This document shows, piece by piece, positions 23,131-30,724 of a stretch of 42,046 bases of DNA. This stretch comes from Planctomycetaceae bacterium (lineage in GTDB: Bacteria > Planctomycetota > Planctomycetia > Pirellulales > Thermoguttaceae), in the NCBI GenBank assembly GCA_015062085.1, contig SUVI01000013.1, positions 1 to 42,046 on the forward strand, written 5' to 3'. Both the position numbers and the translations under genes were made by a program. Position 1 is the stretch's first letter, and each line of letters begins with the position of its first letter. Below the pieces are notes generated by a model. The model had not been told where the DNA came from, ran no database searches, and saw nothing but the letters and a program-made list of their open reading frames with translations.

Positions 23131-24192
23131 TCAGTACCCGTAGCCGTAATCCTGGTCCACGTTGCGAATGTTTCGCGCTGTGTTGGTTCCCAGGGAAATG
23201 ACGCCGCTGAGACGTTCGAACGGAGACATGACTTTGCCGATGACGTTGGAAGTCGTCGTGAAGTTATCCTGAACGATGAACACGCGGTCGTTCGGCATGA
23301 TCTGATAGTTCGTGGCCGTCGAGGCGCCGCTGGAAATGGCGGCCCAGTCGACCGGAAGACGCTGCTCGCACGCATAGTCACCCGGAGCCGGACGCGCGAT
23401 CCAGATATTCTGGCTCGACAGAGAGGACATTCCGCCGATCTGAGAGATCGCATCCAGGACCGTTTCATTACCCGTGATCGGGATCTTGCGGACACTGTCG
23501 CCGTTGCCGGCTCCCTGCGTGATGACGTAGTAGCTCTTGCTGTTGTACGCCACGACGTCCATCGAAACGATCGGTGAATTCAGATAGTGTGACAGATGCT
23601 CTTCGATCGCGAATTTTGCTTCCATGAGCGTCATCCCCGCCACATGGACCGTGCCATAATAGCGAAGGTTCACCGTGCCGTCCGGACCGATCTGGTACTG
23701 GCCGTTGATCGGCTGCATCGCCGCCATCTGCGCGAGCGAAACGGAAACTTCCGGCGCACGCAGAACCTGCGTCAGGTGCGTACGGATCGCTTCACGGGCA
23801 TCATTGACCGTCATGCCTTCGACACGGAGTGCACCGTAGCTCGGGCCAAGGTCGATCGTCCCTTCCGCAGACACGACATAGTAATTGTCGATCGGCTGAT
23901 CGTAAAGCGTTCCCAAAACGCGTACATAGATCACATCCAGAGTCTGGAGATAGTACGGCGGTTTCGGAACCATTTTCTGAAGCTCGATCGTCACCACGTC
24001 CGGAGGCGCGATGCGATACGCCGGGAGAGACATCATGCTCAGCTCGCGCGGCGGTTCCATCTCTTCGGAAACTTTCTTGCCGAGCGGATCTTCGTAATGG
24101 TCAAACGGACGGCAGCCTGTGAGAAGGACGCTCACAAACAAAATCAGGCAAAGTCCGCCCAAAAATGGTTTCATCTTGTTTAACTGCGACAT
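23131..24192 (-). CDS. Polysaccharide export lipoprotein (Wza-like, SLBB)
   Basis: The 353 residues resemble outer-membrane polysaccharide export proteins. The N-terminus is a lipoprotein signal with lipobox LTGC (Cys27). Residues about 55-130 match the Poly_export domain: YRIAPPDVVTIELQ, YVVSAEGTIDLGPSYGALRV, EAIRTHLTQVLRAPEVSVSL. A second similar unit follows: QYQIGPDGTVNLRYYGTVHV, KFAIEEHLSHYLNSPIVSMDV. An SLBB-like stretch follows (KIPITGNETVLDAISQIGG). The end, YQIMPNDRVFIVQDN, is typical before the last strand. It probably forms part of a pore for exopolysaccharide, although no glycosyltransferase or Wzc-type kinase is nearby. A start at Met7 is possible. Confidence 0.9.
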   Translation of the reverse strand: MSQLNKMKPFLGGLCLILFVSVLLTGCRPFDHYEDPLGKKVSEEMEPPRELSMMSLPAYRIAPPDVVTIELQKMVPKPPYYLQTLDVIYVRVLGTLYDQPIDNYYVVSAEGTIDLGPSYGALRVEGMTVNDAREAIRTHLTQVLRAPEVSVSLAQMAAMQPINGQYQIGPDGTVNLRYYGTVHVAGMTLMEAKFAIEEHLSHYLNSPIVSMDVVAYNSKSYYVITQGAGNGDSVRKIPITGNETVLDAISQIGGMSSLSSQNIWIARPAPGDYACEQRLPVDWAAISSGASTATNYQIMPNDRVFIVQDNFTTTSNVIGKVMSPFERLSGVISLGTNTARNIRNVDQDYGYGY

Positions 24193-24744
24193 AATTGGAA
24201 CCCAATCTTCGTGTTTTATACTTGATGTGTTCGAAACGCGACTGTTTCAATCGTTAAATCCCTTTTAGTGCATAAAAATATTTAAACGCACACGATCGGT
24301 ACAGTCGGATTATTCATCTAATCGACAAAACCATACCAGAATCTTATGCTCATTTTTACATTCATGCCAAAATTTTTGAAAAAATCGGAAAATTTAGCAT
24401 GATTGGACCTCTCTTTCAAGCTGCCGTTGGGAAAAATGAAACATTCTCCGGAATTCTGAAGAAAAAAGAGGCTCTTCCGGAAAGTGCGTACCGATCTAGG
24501 TTCCGATCTCCCACTAAGAGCACTGAAAAGACGCAGAAACACACTGAAAAGAAAGAGAGCGGAGCGGAGGAGGGAGTGAAGAATGTGGAGTGGGGGAGGG
24601 AAACTCTTTTTGATGCGAATTTCACAAAAGACTCGAAACCGTACAAGATGGATCTTTAAAATTTGAAAAAGTATCCGCGAGTTCCGAGTCTTTTCGTGCT
24701 TTTTGTGTTTAAGATCAGGGTTTCCCTGGTTTTTTCAGCGGCAC
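24193..24744. other. Intergenic region upstream of the export lipoprotein
   Basis: These 552 bp are AT-rich near the gene. A minus-strand TATAAAA at 24220-24214 may be its -10 box, 22 bp before the ATG at 24192. An 86-codon plus-strand frame (24399-24659) is Lys/Glu/Thr-rich, has no ribosome-binding site and no recognised features, and is not called as a gene. Confidence 0.4.
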
Positions 24745-24856
24745 AGCGTGCCAGTGCGTCAGCGTGCCAGTGCGTCAGCGTGCCAGTGCGTCAGCGTGCC
24801 AGTGCGTCAGCGTGTCAGTGCGTCAGCGTGTCAGTGCGTCAGCGTGTCAGTGCGTT
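24745..24856. repeat. 16-bp tandem array overlapping a stop codon
   Basis: Seven contiguous 16-bp units occupy this segment. Units 1-4 are AGCGTGCCAGTGCGTC and units 5-7 carry T at position 7 (AGCGTGTCAGTGCGTC, the last ending in T). The stop codon of the minus-strand methyltransferase gene (24849-24847) lies inside the last unit. The 16-bp period is not coding. Confidence 0.95.
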
Positions 24857-25659
24857 CTCTGTCTTAGCGCCTCGTAAAATAGGATCGCTGCCGTCGTCGA
24901 GACGTTCAGACTGTCTGCGATCCCGAGCATCGGCAGGAAGACCGGCTGGATCCCTTCGCCGCGAAATTTTTCAGAAAGTCCCCACGCTTCACTGCCAAGC
25001 GCAATGGCACACGGCTGAGTGAAGTCGGCTTTCGTGTAGTGGATCGCCCCGTCCACGATCGCCGCGTAGGTCAGAAATTCATGCTTTCGGAGCCACGCAA
25101 GCACGTTTTCACTGGAATCCGCGCAGATCGGCATCGAGAAGATCGTTCCGAGGCTCGCGCGTATCGTATTGGGATTGAACAGATCGGTCTGCGGGTCTGC
25201 AACGATCAGGGCAGATAGTCCAGCTCCGTCAGCACTGCGGAGGATCGCGCCGATATTTCCGGGCTTCTCGACTCCCTCAATGACTCCGATCAGCGGGACG
25301 CGGTCTTTCGGAAGCCTTTCGAAAACGTCTTCGAGCGTCCATCCCGGATCTTTTGCGACCGCCAGAACGCCGTCTTCCCGCTCACCGTATGCGATCCGGC
25401 TGAAAACCTGCGCAGTGACTTCATGCACGCCGAGCCGCCTTTCGTACTCTTCCGTAAATTCCTTCATCCAGGCATAGGTTTCGTCGTCCGCAAGATCCGG
25501 CGCAAAGTAGACCTCAAGGATCGGAAATCCGCTCGCGACGGCCCGAAAGACTTCACGGCGTCCGTCGATGAGGAATTTTCCTTCCTGACGCCGTTTGCGC
25601 CCCTGACGAAGATGAACAAGTTCCTTGATCCTCTGATTCTGTGTACTTGAAATGAACAT
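24847..25659 (-). CDS. SpoU/TrmH-family RNA 2'-O-methyltransferase
   Basis: The 270 residues from the ATG at 25659 show an N-terminal L30e-like substrate-binding part (RQEGKFLIDGRREVFRAV, near 24-41) and the knotted SPOUT catalytic domain. Motif 1 is EKPGNIGAILR (131-141, catalytic Asn and Arg), motif 2 is ALGSEAWGL (220-228) and motif 3 is LPMLGIADSLNVSTTAA (242-258). Such enzymes methylate ribose 2'-OH in rRNA or tRNA with S-adenosylmethionine; RlmB- or TsnR-like 23S rRNA methylation is plausible. The frame extends to 25728, but the homology begins at MFISSTQNQRIKE. The last codons and stop run into a 16-bp tandem repeat. Confidence 0.92.
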   Translation of the reverse strand: MFISSTQNQRIKELVHLRQGRKRRQEGKFLIDGRREVFRAVASGFPILEVYFAPDLADDETYAWMKEFTEEYERRLGVHEVTAQVFSRIAYGEREDGVLAVAKDPGWTLEDVFERLPKDRVPLIGVIEGVEKPGNIGAILRSADGAGLSALIVADPQTDLFNPNTIRASLGTIFSMPICADSSENVLAWLRKHEFLTYAAIVDGAIHYTKADFTQPCAIALGSEAWGLSEKFRGEGIQPVFLPMLGIADSLNVSTTAAILFYEALRQRTH

Positions 25660-25764
25660 GACGCAGGCAACCTCAAACAGGAAGCGGCCGAAGGCAGTAT
25701 CCTTTCGGCCGATCCTCAAAAAAATCAAAAATTCAAAAAACCGCGTTCCATCGAAACTGTGGGG

Positions 25765-26730
25765 TCAATCCGTGTTCGGGAAGAAACACTGGACCGTGTG
25801 TTCCTCATTGATCTGCAGGACCGGAGGAATTTCTTTTCGGCAAATATCCTGTGCACGTGAGCATCGCGGACAAAATCGGCAGCATTTTGGCGGATCCACG
25901 GGACTTGGAACGTCACCGGTCAGGAGGATCCTCTCTCTCCTGCGCGATTCGTCGACCGTCGGGATCGAAGAAAGCAGAGCCTGCGTGTATGGATGAGCCG
26001 GACGAGCGTATAGTTCTGCACTCGGAGCCATTTCGATGATCTGCCCCAAATACATGACGGCCACGCGGTCCGAAATGTACTGAACGACCGAAAGGTCGTG
26101 CGAGATGAAAAGGTACGTCAGACTGCACTCCTCGCGTAATTTCACGAGCAGATTGATGATCTGGGACTGGATCGAAACGTCCAGAGCAGAGATCGGTTCA
26201 TCCAGGACCAGGAATTTCGGCTGAAGGATCAATGCACGTGCAATGCAGACACGCTGACGCTGTCCTCCGGAAAATTCATGCGGATAGCGATTCAGGCAGG
26301 ATGGCTCAAGTCCGACCTGTTTGAGTACCTGAAAGACACGTTCTTCCCGTTCCTTCGGCATGCCGATCCCCTGCACGATCAGTCCCTCTTCAATGATGGC
26401 TCGGATCGTCATTCGCGGATTCATCGAACCAAAAGGATCCTGAAAAACGATCTGCATATCGCGACGGAGCGACTTCAACTCGTTGGCATCCGCACCCAGA
26501 ACGTCCTTTCCCTCAAAGAAGACATTTCCTCCGGTCGGCTCAATGAGACGCAAAATGGAACGGCCTGTCGTCGTTTTTCCGCAGCCGCTCTCTCCCACGA
26601 GTCCCAAAGTTTCACCTTTCCGCAGCTGAAACGAAACGCCGTCCACCGCCTGTACGTGACCCACTACACTCTGCAGAAGACCGCGATGGATCGGAAAATA
26701 GGTCTTCAGATTTTGAACATCAAGCAACAT
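25765..26730 (-). CDS. Oligopeptide/dipeptide ABC transporter ATP-binding protein (OppF/DppF type)
   Basis: From the ATG at 26730 the protein has 321 residues and all ATPase motifs: Walker A GESGCGKT (46-53), Q-loop QDPFGSMNP (97-105), signature FSGGQRQR (153-160), Walker B FLVLDEP (173-179) and the switch His211. Unlike most ABC ATPases it has the oligopeptide-type C-terminal extension (HPYTQALLSSIP), then CRFCPRCSRAQDIC, a Cys cluster usual in this subfamily. It would power peptide import together with OppB, OppC, OppD and a binding protein, none of which is in the window. It follows transketolase after 135 bp and a hairpin, so it is probably transcribed alone or by read-through. An ATG at 26760 adds ten residues without support. 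Confidence 0.93.
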   Translation of the reverse strand: MLLDVQNLKTYFPIHRGLLQSVVGHVQAVDGVSFQLRKGETLGLVGESGCGKTTTGRSILRLIEPTGGNVFFEGKDVLGADANELKSLRRDMQIVFQDPFGSMNPRMTIRAIIEEGLIVQGIGMPKEREERVFQVLKQVGLEPSCLNRYPHEFSGGQRQRVCIARALILQPKFLVLDEPISALDVSIQSQIINLLVKLREECSLTYLFISHDLSVVQYISDRVAVMYLGQIIEMAPSAELYARPAHPYTQALLSSIPTVDESRRRERILLTGDVPSPVDPPKCCRFCPRCSRAQDICRKEIPPVLQINEEHTVQCFFPNTD

Positions 26731-26810
26731 GGTAAAATACTTCCGGGAAAACCCGGTCAAATAAAAAAGGTCCTACTGGAATCTGACTGGTCCTGCGGTT
26801 TGGGAACCGT

Positions 26811-26841
26811 TCATCCCGGAATTCCGAAAACTCCGGGATGA
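26811..26841 (-). terminator. Hairpin between tkt and the ABC ATPase gene
   Basis: TCATCCCGGA (26811-26820) pairs with TCCGGGATGA (26832-26841), a 10-bp stem. It lies 25 bp after the transketolase stop codon. There is no clear T-run after it, so termination may be partial. Confidence 0.55.
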
Positions 26842-26865
26842 GGCTTCGAGAAAAAATCGCAAGGA

Positions 26866-28932
26866 TCACTCACAAACCGCATTTACCACGTTCTCCGCCG
26901 TGATCCCGTAGACTTCGTAGAGCTTTTTGAACGGAGCGGAAGCACCGAAGCCGGTCATGCCGATGAACTTGCCTTCGGTTCCAATGTAGCGGTCCCAGCC
27001 GAACTGAAGGGCCGCTTCGACTGCGACGCGGCGTGTGCACGCTTTCGGAAGGACGCTTTCACGATATTCCGCATCCTGACGTTCGAAAAGCTCCATTGAC
27101 GGAACGCTCACGACACGGGCGTAGATCCCCTTCGCTTCCAGCATTTTTTGGGCAGAGAGGCAAATGTGCACTTCACTTCCGCTTGCCATGAGGATAGCGT
27201 CGCAGGTGCCGGTCGCCGGATTTTTCGCGTCACGGATGACGTAAGCACCTTTCGAAACGCCGCAGGAACACGCGCACTGATCACCCGTCGGTTCGATCGC
27301 ACGCGGAAGTGTCGGAAGATCCTGGCGAGTCACCACCATGCAGACCGGCGACGTTTTGTTTTCTGCGTACCAGCGATACGCAAAACGGACTTCGTTCGCG
27401 TCGCACGGGCGCATGACGACGAGATTCGGCATGGAACGCAGGGCAGCGAGCTGCTCGACCGGCTGGTGCGTTGGACCATCTTCACCAACGCCGATGGAGT
27501 CGTGAGACAGTATGTAGAGGACCGGAAGATCCATCAGACAGCTCAGACGCAGAGCACCGCGGAGGTAATCGCAGAAGACGAAGAAGGTCGCGCAGTAGCT
27601 CTTCAGACCGCAGGTCGCCATCCCGTTGCAGATCGCAGCCATGGCGAATTCGCGGATCCCGAAGTGGAAATTACGTCCCGCGTAATTTTCCGGGCCAAAT
27701 TCACCGGCACCCTCAAAAGTGAGGTTCGATTTGTTTGACGGTGCAAGGTCGGCCGAACCGCCAAGCATCCACGGAATGCCGGCTGCGAGCTGATTCAGCG
27801 ATTTTCCGGAGGAGTTGCGGCTCGCGGTCCCTTTTTCGTCCGCGTCCCACATTTTGCGGAGACCTTCGTCCCAGTTTTCGGGCAGTTCACCGTTCTGGAT
27901 CATCTGGAATTCTTTCGCGAGTTCCGGGTATTTCGCCGCGTAATCCGCGAAATCTTTCTCCCACTGTGCGTAGGCGGCTGCGCCGTTCGCCTGGATGCCG
28001 TTGGCAAACAGTTTCGTGACTTCTTCCGGAACGGCGAATTTTTCGTAAGTCCAGCCGTAGAATTCTTTTGCGAGACGGATCTCTTCCTCACCCAGCGGAG
28101 CGCCGTGGACTTTTGCGGTACCTGCGAGATTGGGTGCGCCGTAGCCGATGATGCTCTTCACCATGATGAGCGTCGGACGTTCGTTTTCTGCGCGGAATGC
28201 CGCGAACGCCTTGCGCAGCGCGTCCAGATCATTGACGTCTTCTTCGACCTGCACGACGTTCCAGCCGTAGGATTCAAAACGTTTTCCGACGTCTTCCGAG
28301 AAAGCGAGGTCGGTGCTTCCCTCGATCGTGATCTTGTTTGCGTCATAGATCCAGCAGAGATTTCCGAGTTTCAGGTGACCGGCCAGCGACGCGGCTTCCG
28401 AGGCGATCCCTTCCATCATGCAGCCGTCGCCGCATAAAGAGTAGACGTTGAAACCGAAGAGATCTTTTCCGTCTTTTGCGTACTTCGCGCTGAACCATTT
28501 CGACGCGATCGCATGGCCGACACTCATCGCAAGCCCCTGTCCCAGCGGACCGGTAGTGACTTCCACACCGCTCGTGTGCCCGTACTCCGGATGACCGGGG
28601 CAGCGGGAATCCAGCTGACGGAAATTTTTCAGATCTTCGATCCGAACAGCTTTTTCACCGGTCGGTTTTCCATCTTTGAACTGCTCGACGCCGGCAAGAT
28701 GAAGCACGCTATACAGAAGCGTAGAACCGTGGCCTGAAGAAAGAACGAAACGATCACGCTGCGCCCAGAGCGGATGTGCCGGATCGTAATTCAGCAGTTC
28801 ATTGAAGATCAGGTACGCGACCGGAGCCATCGACATCGGAGTGCCGGGGTGTCCGCTTTTCGCGGCCTGAATGGAATCCATTACCAACGTGCGGATCGTA
28901 TTGATCGCAAGATTTTCGACTGGGAGAGTCAT
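26866..28932 (-). CDS. tkt: Transketolase
   Basis: Transketolase moves two-carbon units between sugar phosphates in the pentose phosphate pathway, using thiamine diphosphate. The 688 residues are the standard length. Visible are KSGHPGTPMSMAP (His28), SSGHGS (His68), the GPLGQGLA loop (128-135), the ThDP/Mg motif GDGCMMEGIASEAASLAGHL (168-187) with Asn199 in DANKITIEG, FHFGIREFAM (with the Glu that activates the cofactor), and SHDSIGVGEDGPTHQPVEQ. The C-terminal domain is complete (FGASAPFKKLYEVYGITAE). The C-terminal third contains a Cys-rich CACSCGV stretch. The ATG at 28932 begins with the usual helix. It is monocistronic or followed by the ABC ATPase. Confidence 0.97.
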   Translation of the reverse strand: MTLPVENLAINTIRTLVMDSIQAAKSGHPGTPMSMAPVAYLIFNELLNYDPAHPLWAQRDRFVLSSGHGSTLLYSVLHLAGVEQFKDGKPTGEKAVRIEDLKNFRQLDSRCPGHPEYGHTSGVEVTTGPLGQGLAMSVGHAIASKWFSAKYAKDGKDLFGFNVYSLCGDGCMMEGIASEAASLAGHLKLGNLCWIYDANKITIEGSTDLAFSEDVGKRFESYGWNVVQVEEDVNDLDALRKAFAAFRAENERPTLIMVKSIIGYGAPNLAGTAKVHGAPLGEEEIRLAKEFYGWTYEKFAVPEEVTKLFANGIQANGAAAYAQWEKDFADYAAKYPELAKEFQMIQNGELPENWDEGLRKMWDADEKGTASRNSSGKSLNQLAAGIPWMLGGSADLAPSNKSNLTFEGAGEFGPENYAGRNFHFGIREFAMAAICNGMATCGLKSYCATFFVFCDYLRGALRLSCLMDLPVLYILSHDSIGVGEDGPTHQPVEQLAALRSMPNLVVMRPCDANEVRFAYRWYAENKTSPVCMVVTRQDLPTLPRAIEPTGDQCACSCGVSKGAYVIRDAKNPATGTCDAILMASGSEVHICLSAQKMLEAKGIYARVVSVPSMELFERQDAEYRESVLPKACTRRVAVEAALQFGWDRYIGTEGKFIGMTGFGASAPFKKLYEVYGITAENVVNAVCE

Positions 28933-29232
28933 GGGACCTGCCTTTTCTAAATTTTAAAAACGGTTTCAAAACAAAATTTTCTATTTCCTCGGATTTTACC
29001 CGTTTTTTTCAGGAATTTCAAGAGGGACCTGAGGAATTTTTCCGAAATATTTCCTCCATGGCGTGAAAAAGTTTACTTGACGGAAGGATTTCCCCAAAAA
29101 TCCAGCTCCGTTTCTTTGAAACCACAAAGAAATGTTTCAAAAATCTGAAAGAAAATGCAGAAAGAAAGCCGCAGGATCTTTGGCGCTGCGGCTTCTTGAA
29201 TTTTAAGGTGAAACGGAGAAAAGGTCTTCGGC
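28933..29232. other. Intergenic region upstream of tkt
   Basis: These 300 bp lie between the transketolase start and the end of the efflux adaptor gene. They are AT-rich and contain the adaptor's terminator at 29158-29196. No gene was seen. Confidence 0.5.
29158..29196 (-). terminator. Rho-independent terminator of the efflux operon
   Basis: On the minus strand AAGCCGCAG (29194-29186) pairs with CTGCGGCTT (29174-29166), followed by TTTCTTTCT. It is 39 bp beyond the adaptor stop codon at 29233. Confidence 0.85.
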
Positions 29233-30591
29233 CTATTTGTTTTCCGTTTGCGTTCCGGGCGAGACTGGATCTGATGCCGGATCATCCGAAACTTTCGGAG
29301 CGTTTTCTTCCGGAATCGGATCGACCGGCCGGTCAAGACGCACGCGGAGGAGATTATCGCGGACGATGCGTTCTCCCTTGGCGAGTCCCTTGAGGATCAC
29401 GCGCATATTGTCCTCCTGCAGCGGACCGAGTTCGACGGTGCGCATCTCCGGCATGTTTTTCTCGTCGAGAACGTAAACGAATCGGGTCGACTGGTTCGTT
29501 CCGAGCGTCTCTTCCGGCACGAGGATCGCATCGTATTCTTCCGTGATCCGGATCCGAATGTGGGCGGTCATTCCAGGCTGGAAAAGGCGTGCGCCGCTTG
29601 CCGTTTTCGGGTTTTCGCAGACCGCACGGATGAATCGGGTCCCGGATCCCTGCTCAAGGGTCGGCGTCATGTAATCGATGCGTGCGCGGTGGACGAAACC
29701 GTCGTCGTCTGAAAGTCGGAACTCGATCTCCGGCACGATCACGGCGTCAGGGTTCGCGGCTTTACGCTCGTCGGCAATCTTCTTCAGACGCTGCACCGTC
29801 GCCTCGTCAATGTTGATGAAGATGAAGACCGGATCCACTTTTACGATGCGGACCAGCGGCGTTCCGTTTGCCTGCACGAGGTTTCCGATCGAGACTTCCG
29901 AATCGCAGAGGTAGCCGTCGATCGGCGCGTAGATCTTCGTGTAGTCCACGTTGATCTGTGCTTTCAGGATCTCCGCTTCGGCAATGGCGATCTCCGCTTC
30001 ACACTCCTGAAGTTCAAAAAGCGCCTCATCGTAGTCTTCATCCGAGATCGCACCGCTGGGACGGAGTTTCTCGGCACGTGCCTTTACGTTTTCCAAGCGT
30101 TTTTTACGGGCTTTGAGGACTTCAAGCTCACCCTTTGCGCTGGCCAGAGCGGCATCGTAAACGTCGGAATCCAACTCGAAAAGCAGCTGACCTTCCTTCA
30201 CCTCGTCCCCTTCCCGCAGGGTGAGTTCCGCCGTCTGCGTTTCTTCGGCATCGGCAGGTTCCGGGATCGGCTGTCCGGTCTGCGGGTCGATCTTCATCTG
30301 CGCCTGATCTTTGAAGAGGCATTTCAGCAGCGTTCCGCTGACCTGCGCCTGAACGTCCACTTCGTCAAACGCCATGATGCGTCCGGTGAACTCTTCATAG
30401 TCCACGACTCTGCGTTCCACCGGCATCATGATGTGTGCGCGGACAGGCTGGACTTTCGGCGCAGCCGCAGCGGCTTTTGTATCGCCACCGTCCTTTACAC
30501 CGCTTTCGCCCTCCGACTTTTCGCAGCCGGAAAGAGCCAGAAGTCCCAGACTCAAAAAAAATGCAAAAATCGAAATTTTCGTCGTATTCAT
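29233..30591 (-). CDS. RND efflux periplasmic adaptor (AcrA/MexA type lipoprotein)
   Basis: The 452 residues form a membrane-fusion protein linking an RND pump to an outer-membrane channel. The lipobox is LSGC (Cys23), so the protein is probably lipid-anchored. The order is a beta strand (RRVVDYEEFTGRI), the first lipoyl half (VDVQAQVSGTLLKCLFK), the second half (GDEVKEGQLLFELD), a coiled-coil hairpin (about 150-215, ALASAKGELEVLKARKKRLE), then IYAPIDGYLCDSEVSIGNLV and a C-terminal beta barrel (FQPGMTAHIRI). The lipoyl halves are separated by an unusual insertion of about 30 residues rich in Pro, Gln and Glu, where most family members have a short turn. It lies downstream of the pump gene, the reverse of the common order, across a tandem-repeat array. 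Confidence 0.93.
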   Translation of the reverse strand: MNTTKISIFAFFLSLGLLALSGCEKSEGESGVKDGGDTKAAAAAPKVQPVRAHIMMPVERRVVDYEEFTGRIMAFDEVDVQAQVSGTLLKCLFKDQAQMKIDPQTGQPIPEPADAEETQTAELTLREGDEVKEGQLLFELDSDVYDAALASAKGELEVLKARKKRLENVKARAEKLRPSGAISDEDYDEALFELQECEAEIAIAEAEILKAQINVDYTKIYAPIDGYLCDSEVSIGNLVQANGTPLVRIVKVDPVFIFINIDEATVQRLKKIADERKAANPDAVIVPEIEFRLSDDDGFVHRARIDYMTPTLEQGSGTRFIRAVCENPKTASGARLFQPGMTAHIRIRITEEYDAILVPEETLGTNQSTRFVYVLDEKNMPEMRTVELGPLQEDNMRVILKGLAKGERIVRDNLLRVRLDRPVDPIPEENAPKVSDDPASDPVSPGTQTENK

Positions 30592-30628
30592 GAAAGTATT
30601 CCTTTGATTGACTGATTGATCCGTTCAT

Positions 30629-30724
30629 TCCCGTTTTACTGGATTTCCGTTTTACCGGACTTCCGTTTTACCGGATTTCCGTTTTACCGGACTTCCGTTT
30701 TACTGGACTTCCGTTTTACTGGAC
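30629..30724. repeat. 16-bp tandem array between the pump and adaptor genes
   Basis: Six 16-bp units based on TTCCGTTTTACCGGAC start at 30629, 30645, 30661, 30677, 30693 and 30709, with C/T changes at a few positions and a partial seventh unit. The array fills most of the gap between the two minus-strand genes. The pump gene's TAA stop (30718-30716) lies inside the last full unit. The other end is 38 bp from the adaptor ATG. Confidence 0.95.

Noticed and set aside
22689..23201. 170-codon plus-strand frame and overlapping minus-strand frames in the degenerate array
   Set aside because: The frames come from the non-triplet tandem repeat. One runs into the export gene antisense and none shows a ribosome-binding site or known domain.
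24399..24659. 86-codon plus-strand frame
   Set aside because: It is Lys/Glu/Thr-rich with no ribosome-binding site and no recognised features. It cannot be excluded but is not supported.
24745..24856. CRISPR or mobile-element end
   Set aside because: The 16-bp units are adjacent with no spacers, no terminal inverted repeats, and no cas or transposase gene nearby.
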